Assembly: GCF_000775995.1 (NCBI RefSeq)
Contig: NZ_CP009227.1
Coordinates: 744,001-808,000 of the forward strand
From: Treponema sp. OMZ 838
GTDB lineage: Bacteria; Spirochaetota; Spirochaetia; Treponematales; Treponemataceae
Direction: 5' to 3'
DNA length: 64,000 bases
The position numbers were made by a program, and so were the translations under genes. The first letter of the stretch is position 1. Each line of letters starts with the position of its first letter. The notes below the pieces were generated by a model. The model saw only the letters and a list, made by a program, of their open reading frames with translations. It was not told the DNA's origin and searched no databases. Below are positions 1 to 9,382 of this stretch, in pieces.

Positions 1-2
1 TG

Positions 3-344
3 ATGAATATTCCGCTTGTGCCGGTACCGCCGCGCCCTCAAAAATTGCAAGAGAAAGGCTGGGATCAAATTGAAGATCTTGTAAAAGATTTATCGGTTTA
101 TCCGGAACTGACGATACATCGATGTTTAAAGCGGCAGAACGGCATTCCGCAAAAGAAGCTGTCCAAGACAGCCCGTGCAGTGAATTTACAGGGAAAAATC
201 GAACTCTCGGAAAATACCGTCCCAGATAGGCTCATTCTGCTCGACGATGTAATGACCACCGGTGCAACACTCGAAGCTTGCGCACGTACATTAAAGGCAG
301 CAGGCTGCACAGAAGTTTACGGTCTCTGCCTCTTTTTTGACTAA
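3..344 (+). CDS. comF: ComF-family phosphoribosyltransferase, 5'-truncated by window edge
   Basis: C-terminal part of a ComF/GntX-like protein. The PRTase PRPP-binding loop is visible as LILLDDVMTTGATL near the C-terminus, preceded by the family's VPVPPRP and KGWDQ segments. ComF proteins are linked to DNA uptake in naturally competent bacteria, but the biochemical role is not well established. Family members usually have an N-terminal zinc-ribbon half of about 100 residues that is absent here, so the first ATG in the window is probably internal and the gene starts upstream of base 1. It converges on secF across a perfect 15-bp stem-loop at 360-394. Confidence 0.8.
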   Translation: MNIPLVPVPPRPQKLQEKGWDQIEDLVKDLSVYPELTIHRCLKRQNGIPQKKLSKTARAVNLQGKIELSENTVPDRLILLDDVMTTGATLEACARTLKAAGCTEVYGLCLFFD

Positions 345-359
345 AAAGGAGCTAAAAGA

Positions 360-394
360 AAAGCCTCTAAAAACTCAAGGTTTTTAGAGGCTTT
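360..394. terminator. Bidirectional stem-loop between comF and secF
   Basis: Perfect 15-bp inverted repeat, arms 360-374 (AAAGCCTCTAAAAAC) and 380-394, loop of 5 nt. It lies between the convergent ends of comF and secF, so it probably terminates both. No strong T-run follows the stem; instead the A/T tract is inside it. It belongs to the dispersed TCTAAAA..TTTTAGA stem family seen elsewhere in the window. Confidence 0.75.
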
Positions 395-432
395 CAACTT
401 CAAAGACGTATCTTTTAATTACGCCGTTACGC

Positions 433-1668
433 CTATACTGTTACTTCAGGAGTAGCTTTTGGGGCATTATTGAGCAATAAATCACCGGCACGTTTTTTCC
501 CGGAAAAGAAGGTAATACAAGCACCGGCAATGTAGATTGTAGAATAGACACCACTTGTCATACCCACCAATAAAGCAAGCGCAAAGTCTTTCATATTGCC
601 GGAGGTAAAGACATAGAGCGACACAGCCGCAAGCATTGTCGTAACGGTGGTGATAATGGTTCGGCTCAGCACTTCGGTTTGGGCAAGATCCAAAACGTCA
701 ACCAAAGAAAGCTTCGGATTAAGCCGGATGTTTTCGCGGATACGGTCAAACACAACAACCGTGTCGTTGATTGAATACCCGACGATCGTCAAAATTGCCG
801 CAATGGTGGTGGAATTGAATTCCATCTGCGTCCACACAATAAAGGTAATCATAATCAAAACGTCGTGAACCAACGCAAGCACGGCGCCTAAAGCAAATGT
901 CCAGCGGAACCGTATGAGAGCGTAAATAAAGATTAAGAATAACGCCATAATTACCAGAACCACCGCTTGGAGAGCAAGTGAACCGGAGAAGCGAGATCCG
1001 ACAAAGTCGGTACTTAATACGGCAAAATTATCCGCTTCATAAGCAGCTACCAATGCGGTGTTAATCAATGCCCGCAGTTCGGTATTTGCATTGGTGTACG
1101 TACCGTTATCGGGTAACCGAATTTGGAACATACGGTCGCGCGCTTCACCGACTTGCTGCACTGAAACCGAAGGAACGGAAGCAAGGGCATGACGCACTTC
1201 GTCGGCATCGATCGGCTGTATTTGACCGGGAATATAATGTGCGCGGAACGGCTCCGTTGTAAGGCGGGAAGTTTCCGAGGTGATAAACACACTTTGCAAT
1301 GCGGTATCGGCTTTTGCAAGTATTTTTGCCTTTACCCCCTCAATTTGCTGCTGCACAGCCTCGACAAACTGTCCAACGGTGGGGTATTCACTATACTTAA
1401 AAGACAGAACTTTATTTTCAGTGTCCACCGAAATAATGGTAACATCAATTCCTTGGGAATTTTGTGCTACCTGTATGTTTTTCTCACCATCATACGTTAA
1501 AATAAAGGCAGAAGGCGCAAACCGCACTTTCTCGATAAATCCTGCCTGAAAGTCAATACCGAAGTTAATGCCTTTCGTAAAAAGACCTACAAGACCGGAA
1601 ATAATAAGAGCGGAGCTCACGAGAACCATAACACCGAAAAGCTTACTGAATTTTATCGTTTTTTTCAT
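433..1668 (-). CDS. secF: Protein-export membrane protein SecF
   Basis: Inner-membrane subunit of the SecDF proton-driven motor that helps pull preproteins through SecYEG. About 411 residues: an N-terminal membrane segment (around residues 15-33), a periplasmic domain, then a cluster of five TM helices from about residue 230 that includes the conserved TIVGYSINDTVVVFDRIRE signature. The ATG at 1668 is chosen because GGAGGT lies 7 nt upstream; it overlaps the secD TGA in an ATGA arrangement, implying translational coupling. An in-frame ATG 5 codons earlier has no good SD. Last gene of the rpmH-secF block. Confidence 0.96.
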   Translation of the reverse strand: MKKTIKFSKLFGVMVLVSSALIISGLVGLFTKGINFGIDFQAGFIEKVRFAPSAFILTYDGEKNIQVAQNSQGIDVTIISVDTENKVLSFKYSEYPTVGQFVEAVQQQIEGVKAKILAKADTALQSVFITSETSRLTTEPFRAHYIPGQIQPIDADEVRHALASVPSVSVQQVGEARDRMFQIRLPDNGTYTNANTELRALINTALVAAYEADNFAVLSTDFVGSRFSGSLALQAVVLVIMALFLIFIYALIRFRWTFALGAVLALVHDVLIMITFIVWTQMEFNSTTIAAILTIVGYSINDTVVVFDRIRENIRLNPKLSLVDVLDLAQTEVLSRTIITTVTTMLAAVSLYVFTSGNMKDFALALLVGMTSGVYSTIYIAGACITFFSGKKRAGDLLLNNAPKATPEVTV

Positions 1669-3410
1669 ACGAGCGACCTCCAAGTAATATGCAGCTTCTT
1701 CTGGTGCAATGTTTCCGTGCCGAAATCAAAGATAAGCCGTGAAACAAAAAGGGCAGTAAATACGGAAGAAACAACACCGATTGTCAAGCTGTAAGCAAAT
1801 CCCTTGATCGGTCCGGTTCCCAATATTGATAAGAACAGAGCTGCAATAAAGGTAGTGATATTGGAGTCCATAATCGCCCAGAAAGCGTGGGCAAAACCGG
1901 TTTGAATGGCAGCTTCTCTACTTTTGTGCAAAGCAAGCTCTTCTTTAATTCTTTCAAAGATAACAACGTTTGCGTCAACCGCCATACCGATTGTTAAAAT
2001 CATACCGGCAATACTCGGAAGCGTAAGCGTAAGATTGAAGGCTGAAAGCACGCTGAATACGATATAAAGGTTCAATATCTGCGCGATACAAGCATTAATA
2101 CCGGCAGAGCGGTACCAAATCAGCATGAACGCCAAAACAGCGATTAATCCCCATCGCAGCGCCATTAATCCCTGATTGATCGCTTGCTCGCCCATGCTGG
2201 CGCCTATTACCTGCTGGTTTTCCAGTTCGAGCGGCACATTAAGCCATGCGGTACGTAAAATCGTTTTAAGGTTTTCCGCCTCCTCCGCACTGAATCCGCT
2301 GATAGTTCCCGTACCGCCGGTAATCGGTTCTTTGATATTCGGCGCCGACTTTATCTTATCATCGGACACAATAGCCAGCCGTTTATCTTTATTTACAGTG
2401 GTAACCGTTGCAAAGATTTCTGCGCCTTCCTTATCGAGTTCGAATACAACCAGCGGCTCGTTGGTTTGACTGGTTGTCGTACTTACCCGCTGCAGATGCT
2501 TGCCTTCAAGGGCAGCCTCTTTCTTGATAACGAGGAATCCCTGCCGCTCATCCAAACCGTACGCATCTTTGCTGTATACGCCGAGCACCTTGGTGTCTGC
2601 AGGGATAATTGAAGGATCGATGAGATTATAATCGGCATCAAATGTCCGTGTAGGATTAGCTGTATAGTAAGAATAAAAAGCCTGCGTTGCATCATCGTCT
2701 ACAATATGGAATGCCAGCAACCCGCGCCCCATAATAATCGAGTTGATTTTATCGGCATCCGCTGCACCGGGGATTTCAACATAGATACGATCTTCCCCCT
2801 GCTGTCTAATAACGGGCTCGGTCAGACCGAACTTATCGATGCGGTTGGAAATGGTATCGATGGCTAAATTCATCGCTTCTTTTTTTGCCGAAGTACTGCT
2901 ATCACCGCTGTCGCCGGTTACCGCGCTTAAATCGGCTTTGATGATGATGCTCATACCGCCGGAAAGGTCGAGACCGAGCTTGACCGCATTTGCCTGTGCA
3001 TTTTTAATGCTCAGTATCTTACTCCGGTATGAATCTTCCATAATGGGACTCATTGTCGCCCGTGCTTTATCCTCAGAATTTTCAGGGAATGCTGCCAGCA
3101 ATGCAGTCGCCGTCCACACCGAAGGCTGCTCTTTGCCGAGACTTTTTAAGTTCTTCTTTGCAGCCTTAATGAGCGGATCATATTTCGCCGGAACCGGCTC
3201 GGAACTCCCCTGTTTTGCAGATGCAATCAATGCGTCAATGTCGGTTTTTGTCATATTTATGACATAATCTTTAATTTTTTCTCTGGAACCGAGAGCCAGC
3301 GCCTTATCGTCTTTACCTGTCCAAAAATACCATTTAAGGGTAGGATATAAAAATGCAAAGCAAAGGCCTAACACAGCCAGAACAATCACGAATCGAGTTC
3401 GCTTTCTCAT
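1665..3410 (-). CDS. secD: Protein translocase subunit SecD
   Basis: 581-residue partner of SecF. An N-terminal TM segment (about 7-24) is followed by a large periplasmic P1 region with the conserved GLDLSGGM motif near residue 148, and a C-terminal RND-type TM bundle (about 420-560) with the GMAVDANVVIFERIKEE signature. It follows yajC by 93 nt and overlaps secF by 4 nt, matching the widespread yajC-secD-secF order. The periplasmic region is longer than in E. coli between the first TM and GLDLSGG, as is common in spirochaetes. Confidence 0.97.
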   Translation of the reverse strand: MRKRTRFVIVLAVLGLCFAFLYPTLKWYFWTGKDDKALALGSREKIKDYVINMTKTDIDALIASAKQGSSEPVPAKYDPLIKAAKKNLKSLGKEQPSVWTATALLAAFPENSEDKARATMSPIMEDSYRSKILSIKNAQANAVKLGLDLSGGMSIIIKADLSAVTGDSGDSSTSAKKEAMNLAIDTISNRIDKFGLTEPVIRQQGEDRIYVEIPGAADADKINSIIMGRGLLAFHIVDDDATQAFYSYYTANPTRTFDADYNLIDPSIIPADTKVLGVYSKDAYGLDERQGFLVIKKEAALEGKHLQRVSTTTSQTNEPLVVFELDKEGAEIFATVTTVNKDKRLAIVSDDKIKSAPNIKEPITGGTGTISGFSAEEAENLKTILRTAWLNVPLELENQQVIGASMGEQAINQGLMALRWGLIAVLAFMLIWYRSAGINACIAQILNLYIVFSVLSAFNLTLTLPSIAGMILTIGMAVDANVVIFERIKEELALHKSREAAIQTGFAHAFWAIMDSNITTFIAALFLSILGTGPIKGFAYSLTIGVVSSVFTALFVSRLIFDFGTETLHQKKLHITWRSLV

Positions 3411-3503
3411 GTCTATCTCCTCGTCTAACGGAAATAAACGTTCATACTGGGGTTAGGCACAGCACGAACGATTTATAAGCCGATACGCTCTTATACGGGA
3501 CGT

Positions 3504-3941
3504 TTATTCCGCATCGCCGGAAAAATTGGGCGGCTGCGGTTTTTCGGAGCTGGAATCTTCAGCTTTCTTTTCTTTCTTTTTAAAGAGCGCAGAAAACAGA
3601 GAAGTCTTTTCCGGCATATTTGCCAGACGGCTTGCTTTTGTTTTTTCATCCAAAATAACACTGCCGATTGCGGAACGATTCATTTCGAGCTTACAATTAT
3701 CGTCAACTTTAAGAATGATCGTTGTTTCTTTTACAGAAGACACGACACCGTGAATACCGCCGATTGTGATAATTTTATCACCCTTCTGAACGGAGGCAAT
3801 CATTTCTTGCGTTTTCTTCTGCTCTTTCTTTTGAGGGCCGATAATAAAAACGTAGAAAATTACAAAGATAAGACCAAGAGCGAGCAGCGGAATAAAACTA
3901 CCTCCCGATGCGGCTTGCTGCAATAATGGAATCGCATTCAT
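3504..3941 (-). CDS. yajC: Preprotein translocase subunit YajC
   Basis: Single-pass membrane protein that associates with SecDF and YidC. The 145-residue sequence has one TM helix at about residues 17-36 followed by GPQKKEQKKTQEM and the conserved KGDKIITIGGIHGVV motif. The tail after residue 100 is longer than in E. coli and ends in charged, Lys/Glu/Ser-rich sequence. First gene of the yajC-secD-secF trio and 84 nt downstream of the PPIase gene. Confidence 0.94.
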   Translation of the reverse strand: MNAIPLLQQAASGGSFIPLLALGLIFVIFYVFIIGPQKKEQKKTQEMIASVQKGDKIITIGGIHGVVSSVKETTIILKVDDNCKLEMNRSAIGSVILDEKTKASRLANMPEKTSLFSALFKKKEKKAEDSSSEKPQPPNFSGDAE

Positions 3942-4025
3942 TATTTACATCCTTATTTATGATAAATATCCTTAAAATACTAGCACAAAAAAAATGCGTA
4001 GTCAATTCACAGGTTATTCTGCCGG

Positions 4026-5096
4026 TTATTTTACCGACAGTAATTCAAGTTCAAAAACCAAATAAGCATCAGGAGGAATAACCCCGCCTGCCCCGCGTGA
4101 ACCGTATCCAAGCTCCGGCGGAATAACAATCGTCCGTTTTTCACCGGCAGCCATTTGCACGGCCTGCTGGTCAAATCCGGCAATAAGCTGCCCTGCACCG
4201 GCGACAAATTTGAGCGGTTCGTGCATATCGGAATCATCAAACACCGTACCGTCAAGCAAAGATCCCTTATATTTCATAGTCAGAGTTTTGCCTGTTTGAG
4301 CTTTAACGCCCTTACCTTCTTTTACAATTGTATAGAAGACACCGTTTTCATTCTTAACGGCATTGGGGAATTTTTGTTTTATCAAAGCCTCATATTTTTC
4401 CCGCTTCTGAGCAGCACGCTGCTTTGCCCGTTCCGTAGCTCCTGCAAGATAGGCATTAAAATCTTTCTGGGTTGCCGTAAACTTCTGGGCTTCGGCTCCC
4501 TTGCGGATAATCGATATGGAATTCATACGATCACCCTGTACGATTTTATTGACAACATCTTGGCCTTTTACGACCCGACCAAACACCGTATGTTTTCCAT
4601 CAAGCCACGGCGTAGGCACATGGGTAATAAAGAACTGCGACCCGTTTGTCCCCGGCCCGGCATTTGCCATGGAAAGGATACCGGCGGTATTATGCTTGAG
4701 GTTATCGACAAACTCATCGGGGAAGCGGTAGCCCGGTCCGCCGGTACCCTTACCGTCAGGATCGCCGCCTTGAATCATAAAGTTTGCAATGACACGGTGG
4801 AAGGTCAGCCCGTCATAAAAAGGCTTTCCTTTCGCTGCATCCAATGTTCCTTCTGCCAACCCGACAAAGTTACATACCGTCATGGGTGTTTCTTTATAGA
4901 ACAATTCCAAAATGATATCGCCCTTGTTCGTATCGATAACGGCATAGACGCCGCCCTTCTGTAATTCAGCACTTATCGCATTCATTTTTTTTCCTTTTTC
5001 AGAATCTCCCGTTAAAATAATTGCAGCAGCAGTCGCTGTCGCGATAATCAAAAAAGTAATCGGTAAAACCAATACCGCAATCTTATTCAACCGCAT
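4026..5096 (-). CDS. Membrane-anchored cyclophilin-FKBP fusion peptidyl-prolyl isomerase
   Basis: 356 residues joining two unrelated PPIase folds. An N-terminal hydrophobic anchor/signal (about 6-28) precedes a cyclophilin domain (about 48-205; motifs [27 protein letters not shown]) and, after a Lys/Arg-rich coiled linker, an FKBP domain (about 255-356; motifs GFDQQAV, PPELGYG, VFELELL). The anchor suggests action on exported proteins at the outer face of the inner membrane, consistent with its place between export genes. SD GGAGGAG directly precedes the ATG. Cyclophilin-FKBP fusions are known in a few bacteria and protists and are uncommon. Confidence 0.93.
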   Translation of the reverse strand: MRLNKIAVLVLPITFLIIATATAAAIILTGDSEKGKKMNAISAELQKGGVYAVIDTNKGDIILELFYKETPMTVCNFVGLAEGTLDAAKGKPFYDGLTFHRVIANFMIQGGDPDGKGTGGPGYRFPDEFVDNLKHNTAGILSMANAGPGTNGSQFFITHVPTPWLDGKHTVFGRVVKGQDVVNKIVQGDRMNSISIIRKGAEAQKFTATQKDFNAYLAGATERAKQRAAQKREKYEALIKQKFPNAVKNENGVFYTIVKEGKGVKAQTGKTLTMKYKGSLLDGTVFDDSDMHEPLKFVAGAGQLIAGFDQQAVQMAAGEKRTIVIPPELGYGSRGAGGVIPPDAYLVFELELLSVK

Positions 5097-5106
5097 AGCT
5101 CCTCCA

Positions 5107-5910
5107 TCAAGGTATTACACTATTCTCGTATTGCGCAATGAACCATCCGTACACCGCTTCTCCCCGTGTCCTAAACGAATTTTGTACCCGCTCCCTAAAA
5201 ACGGAAGGAGCGCTAAAATCGGCACGTGTCAGCATGTGTATCAGCAGATACTCTCCGAGATCGGTTACTGCAATCGAAGCCTCTAAATTTTCAGGTTCCA
5301 TTGCTTTAAATATCGAGTATTTTAATACATTGACATTTGTAGATATGAAACCGGCAGAATCGGTATCAGAACAGAAACGGTAACGATAAATATTTTTATC
5401 GAAGGTTAAATCCTTTTGCAGTACATAGACCGAAAAATCCGGTTCCGGATTGTCAACAGGATCGGCAATCCTGCCTTGCGTTTTAGGATCGTCAATAACA
5501 TACGACGTCTCGTAGAGGGTCCGCATCTTCTTGCGGCTGCTCGAATAATATTGCAGTCCTTCCAGCTTTGAAACAGAGCGGAGAATGCGGGAGATTTTCT
5601 CTATGTCTTTTGTATTGCCTTGCATTTTTTTATGCACATACAACGCTTCTATCAAAAAAGTAGGATTGCCCTTGTTCCAGTTTTCCGCAAATGTTTGCGG
5701 CACGGCAAAAAGCGGCGCAAGCCGAGGCGCAGCGTTTTCTTTATTATACACCGACCGGAAAAGATGTCCTTGCTTAAGCAATTCTATCCGCTGCTCAGCG
5801 GATAAAAACGAATCAAGTACGGAAATCACCGAATCGGGTACATTGCCGACATCCTGTGCAAAAAGAGAACCGGCTGTTAAAAGGGTAAGAAGAATAAGAC
5901 AATGCCTCAT
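5107..5910 (-). CDS. Exported hypothetical protein in the export operon
   Basis: 267 residues with a clear signal peptide ([19 protein letters not shown], predicted cleavage after FAQ). No domain is recognised. The mature part is mixed alpha/beta with a stretch around 130-200 rich in Tyr and Arg. It begins 3 nt after the jag stop codon and ends 10 nt before the PPIase gene, so it is almost certainly cotranscribed with them. A periplasmic or outer-membrane-associated role is inferred only from the signal and the neighbours. Confidence 0.85.
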   Translation of the reverse strand: MRHCLILLTLLTAGSLFAQDVGNVPDSVISVLDSFLSAEQRIELLKQGHLFRSVYNKENAAPRLAPLFAVPQTFAENWNKGNPTFLIEALYVHKKMQGNTKDIEKISRILRSVSKLEGLQYYSSSRKKMRTLYETSYVIDDPKTQGRIADPVDNPEPDFSVYVLQKDLTFDKNIYRYRFCSDTDSAGFISTNVNVLKYSIFKAMEPENLEASIAVTDLGEYLLIHMLTRADFSAPSVFRERVQNSFRTRGEAVYGWFIAQYENSVIP

Positions 5911-5913
5911 CCG

Positions 5914-6594
5914 CTACAGCCCCTTATACAGCACACGCACTTGTTTGTATAAGCCGTCACCTTCACTCTTTGTGTCAACATCCCGAATATCTGCAAGCGT
6001 ACTGTGGATCAGTCTACGTTCATAGGGATTCATCGGCTCAAGCAAGACTGAAGCCTTTGTCGTTACAACTTGATCAGCGGTGGTATAGGCAAGCCGCACC
6101 AGCGATTCTTCACGGCGAAGCCGATAATTTTCACAATCGAGCATAATCCGTTCGGAAATACCGATTTTACCGGCATACACATTGGCAATCAGCTGGAGTG
6201 CATCCAGATTTTTCCCCTTCTTTCCGATTAAAATCGCAGAATCCTCGGAGGAAAGCCGTATAAGCAGCTTATGTTCTTCGTGTGAAAGGATTTCGATATT
6301 TGCGGTATAGCCCATCGCATGAATAAGCTCACCGATAAATTTCACCAAATCAGCTTCTTTATCTGTAGCAGCTTCGCGTGAAAGAGCCGGTTGACGGGGC
6401 GTATCGGCAGTAGGCTTCCCTGCTGCGGCTTTATCGTCAATATGCACACGAATTTTGGCATACCCTTTCTTAAAAAGCGAGTTTTTTTGAATTTCAACAA
6501 TTTCCACATCAAACTGATCGGACTCTACCCCAAGCTCGGCGATTGCTTTATCTATAGCATCACGTTCGGTTTTTCCTTCAAATTCATAGATCAT
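5914..6594 (-). CDS. jag: Jag/KhpB RNA-binding protein
   Basis: 226 residues with the three-part Jag layout: N-terminal Jag_N domain (about 1-52, starting YEFEGKTERDAIDKA), a KH-type domain with ILIGKKGKNLDALQ near residue 125, and a C-terminal R3H domain with NPYERRLIHSTL near 190. KhpB proteins bind RNA and affect envelope growth in Firmicutes, and they are typically encoded next to yidC. Its ATG overlaps the yidC TGA (ATGA), so translation is coupled. Confidence 0.95.
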   Translation of the reverse strand: MIYEFEGKTERDAIDKAIAELGVESDQFDVEIVEIQKNSLFKKGYAKIRVHIDDKAAAGKPTADTPRQPALSREAATDKEADLVKFIGELIHAMGYTANIEILSHEEHKLLIRLSSEDSAILIGKKGKNLDALQLIANVYAGKIGISERIMLDCENYRLRREESLVRLAYTTADQVVTTKASVLLEPMNPYERRLIHSTLADIRDVDTKSEGDGLYKQVRVLYKGL

Positions 6595-8351
6595 TTCCGA
6601 ACCTCCTTTTTCTGCTTCATCATTGCCTTAATGATCATCTGCTGAACGAGCATTAAGAAGTTCGTGCATGTCCAGTAGAGCAGCAACCCTGACGGCGCAT
6701 TATAGAACATAAAGAAGAAGAATAACGGCATCCCGTAAAGCATAATTTTCATTGTGCTGTTTTGCTGCTGATCGCTTGTTGGAGTTTGCGTTATCTTTCC
6801 GAATACCATCTGCGAAATCACATAGACAATCGGTAAAATACGCAGATCCGTCCATCCGAGGAAAGGAATAGGACTGGGGAACTGCAAAATACTGTCACCG
6901 ACCGATAAGTCCGGTATCCAATGAGGAATAAACATTGCACCGCGGAATTCAAAATAGTTATTAAACAGCCGATACATTGCAAACAAGATCGGTAATTGGA
7001 TCAATAAAGGCAGACAACCGGAAAGCGGGTTATAACCGGCTTCTTTGTAGAGCTTTGCCATCTCCTCATTCAGCTTCTGCGGTTTTCCTTTATATTTTGC
7101 CTGCAATTCTTGAATCTTAGGCTGCATTTTTTGCATCTGCTGCGTTGATTCAGAGCTTTTCTTGGTAAGCGGGAAAAATACAGCCTTTATCAAGATTGTT
7201 ACAAGGATAATCGAAACACCCCAGTTCGGAATAAGTTTATAGAAGAATTGCAGCAGCCATTTCAGCAATATCTCTAACGGGCGCCAAATACCGCTGGAAA
7301 CGGCTACGGTATCAATCCGCAGATTATCATAGTTGTAGTTGTTTTTTGACGGAATATTATAGGCACTTAAAATATTTTCAGAACAGGGGCCGAGATAAAT
7401 ACGGTATACGTCGGTTACCTTATTGCCGGTAATCACAGGCCGCGAAAAAAACAACTGTCCGTCTTGAACGGTATCCGCATTAGGCTGTGCGGCAGAATAC
7501 AATATCTGTTGTGCGGGAACCGAAGGAATAACAATAAGACTGAAATATTTTCCCGAAATACCGGCCCACGGAACAGAATCCGTAATCAACTTGGTCTGAT
7601 TTGCTTTTAACGCAGTATCTTTTTTCTTTCCGCCTATATAGGAGAAAAAGTTCCGGTATTCGTAGCGGTCTGCTTTGGCATCCCAATCCGGACCGATTTG
7701 AGGCATTGTTCTCAGCGTATAGCCTGCATTATCAAAATTCAGCCCTTTCATATCGGCATCGCCGCTGACCGTAACAGCCAGTTCAAACATATAGTCATCA
7801 GGCAGAAAGGTGTATCGTTTTGCAAGTGTAAACGAAGATATGGAACCGTCTTGGTTTTTTATCGAAATTGTCTTAAAAAAGCCGACAATCTGCTTTCCAT
7901 TTACTGTTTCTTCTTTGACATTAAAGAATTGATTTAAAGCGGGCGCCTGAGCACCGCCAAGCGCAATAGAAAACGCTCTATTCCGATCGGTTAGGTTTTT
8001 TACCATTTCTACATAAGAATCGCCCTTGGAATTATTGCGTTCCAACAGCTTATACGAAATGATATCGCCGCCTCGATTTGTAAGTGTAATCTCCGCAATA
8101 TCGGTTTTAACGGTAACGGTCTGTTCACCGATAACGGTTTCATCAGGGGTTTCCAGCACTCCGAAATCGGCAGGAGCAGTTTCCCCTACAAAGGTATTTT
8201 GCGGGACTTCTGCCTGCTGCTCCGTGGTAGAAACGGCAGTAGACGGCTGTTGCTGTACCGGCGCAGGCGGAAAAAATTTGTATTGCACAAACATCGAAGC
8301 TGCAATGACGAGACCGGAAAGCACCATTGCAATAACGGTATTCTTATTCAT
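6591..8351 (-). CDS. yidC: Membrane protein insertase YidC
   Basis: 586 residues of the Gram-negative YidC type. An N-terminal TM helix (about 7-24) and a Pro/Gln-rich linker precede a large periplasmic beta-sandwich (about 60-350). The Oxa1 core of five TM helices follows (about 370-580), with the Lys-rich cytoplasmic loop KKSSESTQQMQKMQPKIQEL and the NPLSGCLPLLIQLPIL segment. Inserts and folds inner-membrane proteins alone or with Sec. It follows yidD by 11 nt. Confidence 0.97.
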   Translation of the reverse strand: MNKNTVIAMVLSGLVIAASMFVQYKFFPPAPVQQQPSTAVSTTEQQAEVPQNTFVGETAPADFGVLETPDETVIGEQTVTVKTDIAEITLTNRGGDIISYKLLERNNSKGDSYVEMVKNLTDRNRAFSIALGGAQAPALNQFFNVKEETVNGKQIVGFFKTISIKNQDGSISSFTLAKRYTFLPDDYMFELAVTVSGDADMKGLNFDNAGYTLRTMPQIGPDWDAKADRYEYRNFFSYIGGKKKDTALKANQTKLITDSVPWAGISGKYFSLIVIPSVPAQQILYSAAQPNADTVQDGQLFFSRPVITGNKVTDVYRIYLGPCSENILSAYNIPSKNNYNYDNLRIDTVAVSSGIWRPLEILLKWLLQFFYKLIPNWGVSIILVTILIKAVFFPLTKKSSESTQQMQKMQPKIQELQAKYKGKPQKLNEEMAKLYKEAGYNPLSGCLPLLIQLPILFAMYRLFNNYFEFRGAMFIPHWIPDLSVGDSILQFPSPIPFLGWTDLRILPIVYVISQMVFGKITQTPTSDQQQNSTMKIMLYGMPLFFFFMFYNAPSGLLLYWTCTNFLMLVQQMIIKAMMKQKKEVRK

Positions 8352-8362
8352 AAACGAATCTC

Positions 8363-8608
8363 CTAGGGGACGGGATCATACCCTCCCTTGTGAAAAGGAT
8401 GACATCTAAGGATTCGTCTTACCGCTAAATACCCTCCCTTAACCGGCCCATATTTAGTTAGGCTTTCAAGGGCGTAATGAGAACAGGTAGGATAATATCT
8501 GCAACAAGGCGGAAACAAGGGAGAAATACACTTTTGGTATACCTTTACCCCCGCACATAATAAAAACGTAAAAATACGCTCAATTGTTTTCAGATAATGG
8601 TGTTTCAT
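8363..8608 (-). CDS. yidD: Membrane protein insertion efficiency factor YidD
   Basis: 81-residue YidD protein with the family signature: [21 protein letters not shown] in the middle, then RRILRCHPF and the GGYDPVP terminus. The chosen ATG at 8608 gives the normal family length. It lies inside the end of rnpA (29-nt overlap in a different frame), the arrangement found in many bacteria. A longer in-frame reading starting at 8704 would run deep into rnpA and is unlikely. Confidence 0.92.
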   Translation of the reverse strand: MKHHYLKTIERIFTFLLCAGVKVYQKCISPLFPPCCRYYPTCSHYALESLTKYGPVKGGYLAVRRILRCHPFHKGGYDPVP

Positions 8609-8966
8609 ATTGTTGAGATCGAACAGAGAACATATCCGCTTTTTTAAACAAACAATCCAGCTGAGCCGTACGCAAAGAAAAAGTATCATGCCCAGGGAAT
8701 ACAAGCAGAAGAATATCCTTTCCTATTATGAGCCGGGATTTCATCTGCCGGTACACCTCTTTAGATAAACGGCGCGCCTTATTCCTTTGTACGGCAGAAC
8801 CGTAATGTCGTTTAAATGTACAAACAAAACGATTATATGGTAACTTATTCGGTAAAACGAACAACTTTGCGCCGTCGCAGCTATAGCGGTGTCCTATTTT
8901 AAACATACTTCGTATCCGCACGGCGCCGCAAAGACGCTCTTCTTTAGGCAAACAAGAGCGTTCCAT
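8580..8966 (-). CDS. rnpA: Ribonuclease P protein component
   Basis: 128-residue basic protein subunit of RNase P, which matures tRNA 5' ends. The family hallmark [13 protein letters not shown] is at about residues 61-73, preceded by [14 protein letters not shown]. It starts 12 nt after the rpmH stop and overlaps yidD by 29 nt. The catalytic RNA (rnpB) is not in the window. Confidence 0.95.
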   Translation of the reverse strand: MERSCLPKEERLCGAVRIRSMFKIGHRYSCDGAKLFVLPNKLPYNRFVCTFKRHYGSAVQRNKARRLSKEVYRQMKSRLIIGKDILLLVFPGHDTFSLRTAQLDCLFKKADMFSVRSQQYETPLSENN

Positions 8967-8978
8967 GTGTTAAAACTC

Positions 8979-9134
8979 TTAGTAACTCTTTTTTTCGTCG
9001 GACACGGAAAGCTTATAGCGTCCTTTTGCACGGCGGCTCTTTAAAACCGCGCGTCCTCCGCGTGTTGCCATACGCGCACGAAATCCATGACGGCGCAAAC
9101 GTTTTGTTCTGCTCGGTTGAAATGTCCGTTTCAT
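8979..9134 (-). CDS. rpmH: 50S ribosomal protein L34
   Basis: 51-residue highly basic protein beginning [20 protein letters not shown] and continuing [14 protein letters not shown], diagnostic of L34. The C-terminus (SVSDEKKSY) is a few residues longer than the usual 44-46. SD AAGGAG lies 9 nt before the ATG. First gene of the rpmH-rnpA-yidD-yidC-jag block. Although this block often sits near dnaA, no dnaA or DnaA-box cluster is visible here. Confidence 0.97.
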   Translation of the reverse strand: MKRTFQPSRTKRLRRHGFRARMATRGGRAVLKSRRAKGRYKLSVSDEKKSY

Positions 9135-9261
9135 AAAACTAGACTCCTTCTATATATAGTTATCAGGCGTATTAACCGCCTAAAAGATCTCGGGATAACG
9201 AGGAAAGCAAAATTTCCTTTAGCGGCTGAAAATAAACCTTCCTCAAAATACTAGACAGACG

Positions 9262-9290
9262 ACTATACTATACCACCATAAAAAAGTCAA
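9262..9290 (-). promoter_or_regulatory. Sigma70-type promoter of the rpmH operon
   Basis: On the minus strand: TTGACT (-35, 9290-9285), 17-bp spacer, TATAGT (-10, 9267-9262). It sits about 128 nt upstream of the rpmH ATG, leaving a leader of roughly 120 nt with a small AGGCG/CGCCT hairpin before the SD. The whole export block may be read from here. Confidence 0.8.
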
Positions 9291-9349
9291 TCAACGAGAA
9301 ATGATTTTCAGAGCAAAACCTTGAGTAAAATTTCGCGGATCAAAAAAAA

Positions 9350-9376
9350 GGCATCCTTAAATTAAGGATGCCTTTT
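9350..9376 (-). terminator. Rho-independent terminator of tRNA-fMet
   Basis: Near-perfect inverted repeat (GGCATCCTTAA / TTAAGGATGCC) at 9350-9372. On the minus strand it is followed by an eight-base T-run, about 10 nt past the 3' end of the tRNA. Confidence 0.9.
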
Positions 9377-9382
9377 CAAACT

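Noticed and set aside
4155-4964. 269-codon open frame on the plus strand
   Set aside because: It is antisense to the PPIase fusion gene, which has clear domains and an SD. The frame has no start signal or recognisable protein.
8609-8704. N-terminal extension of YidD to 8704
   Set aside because: The added residues overlap rnpA deeply and are not part of the YidD family; the ATG at 8608 gives the standard length.
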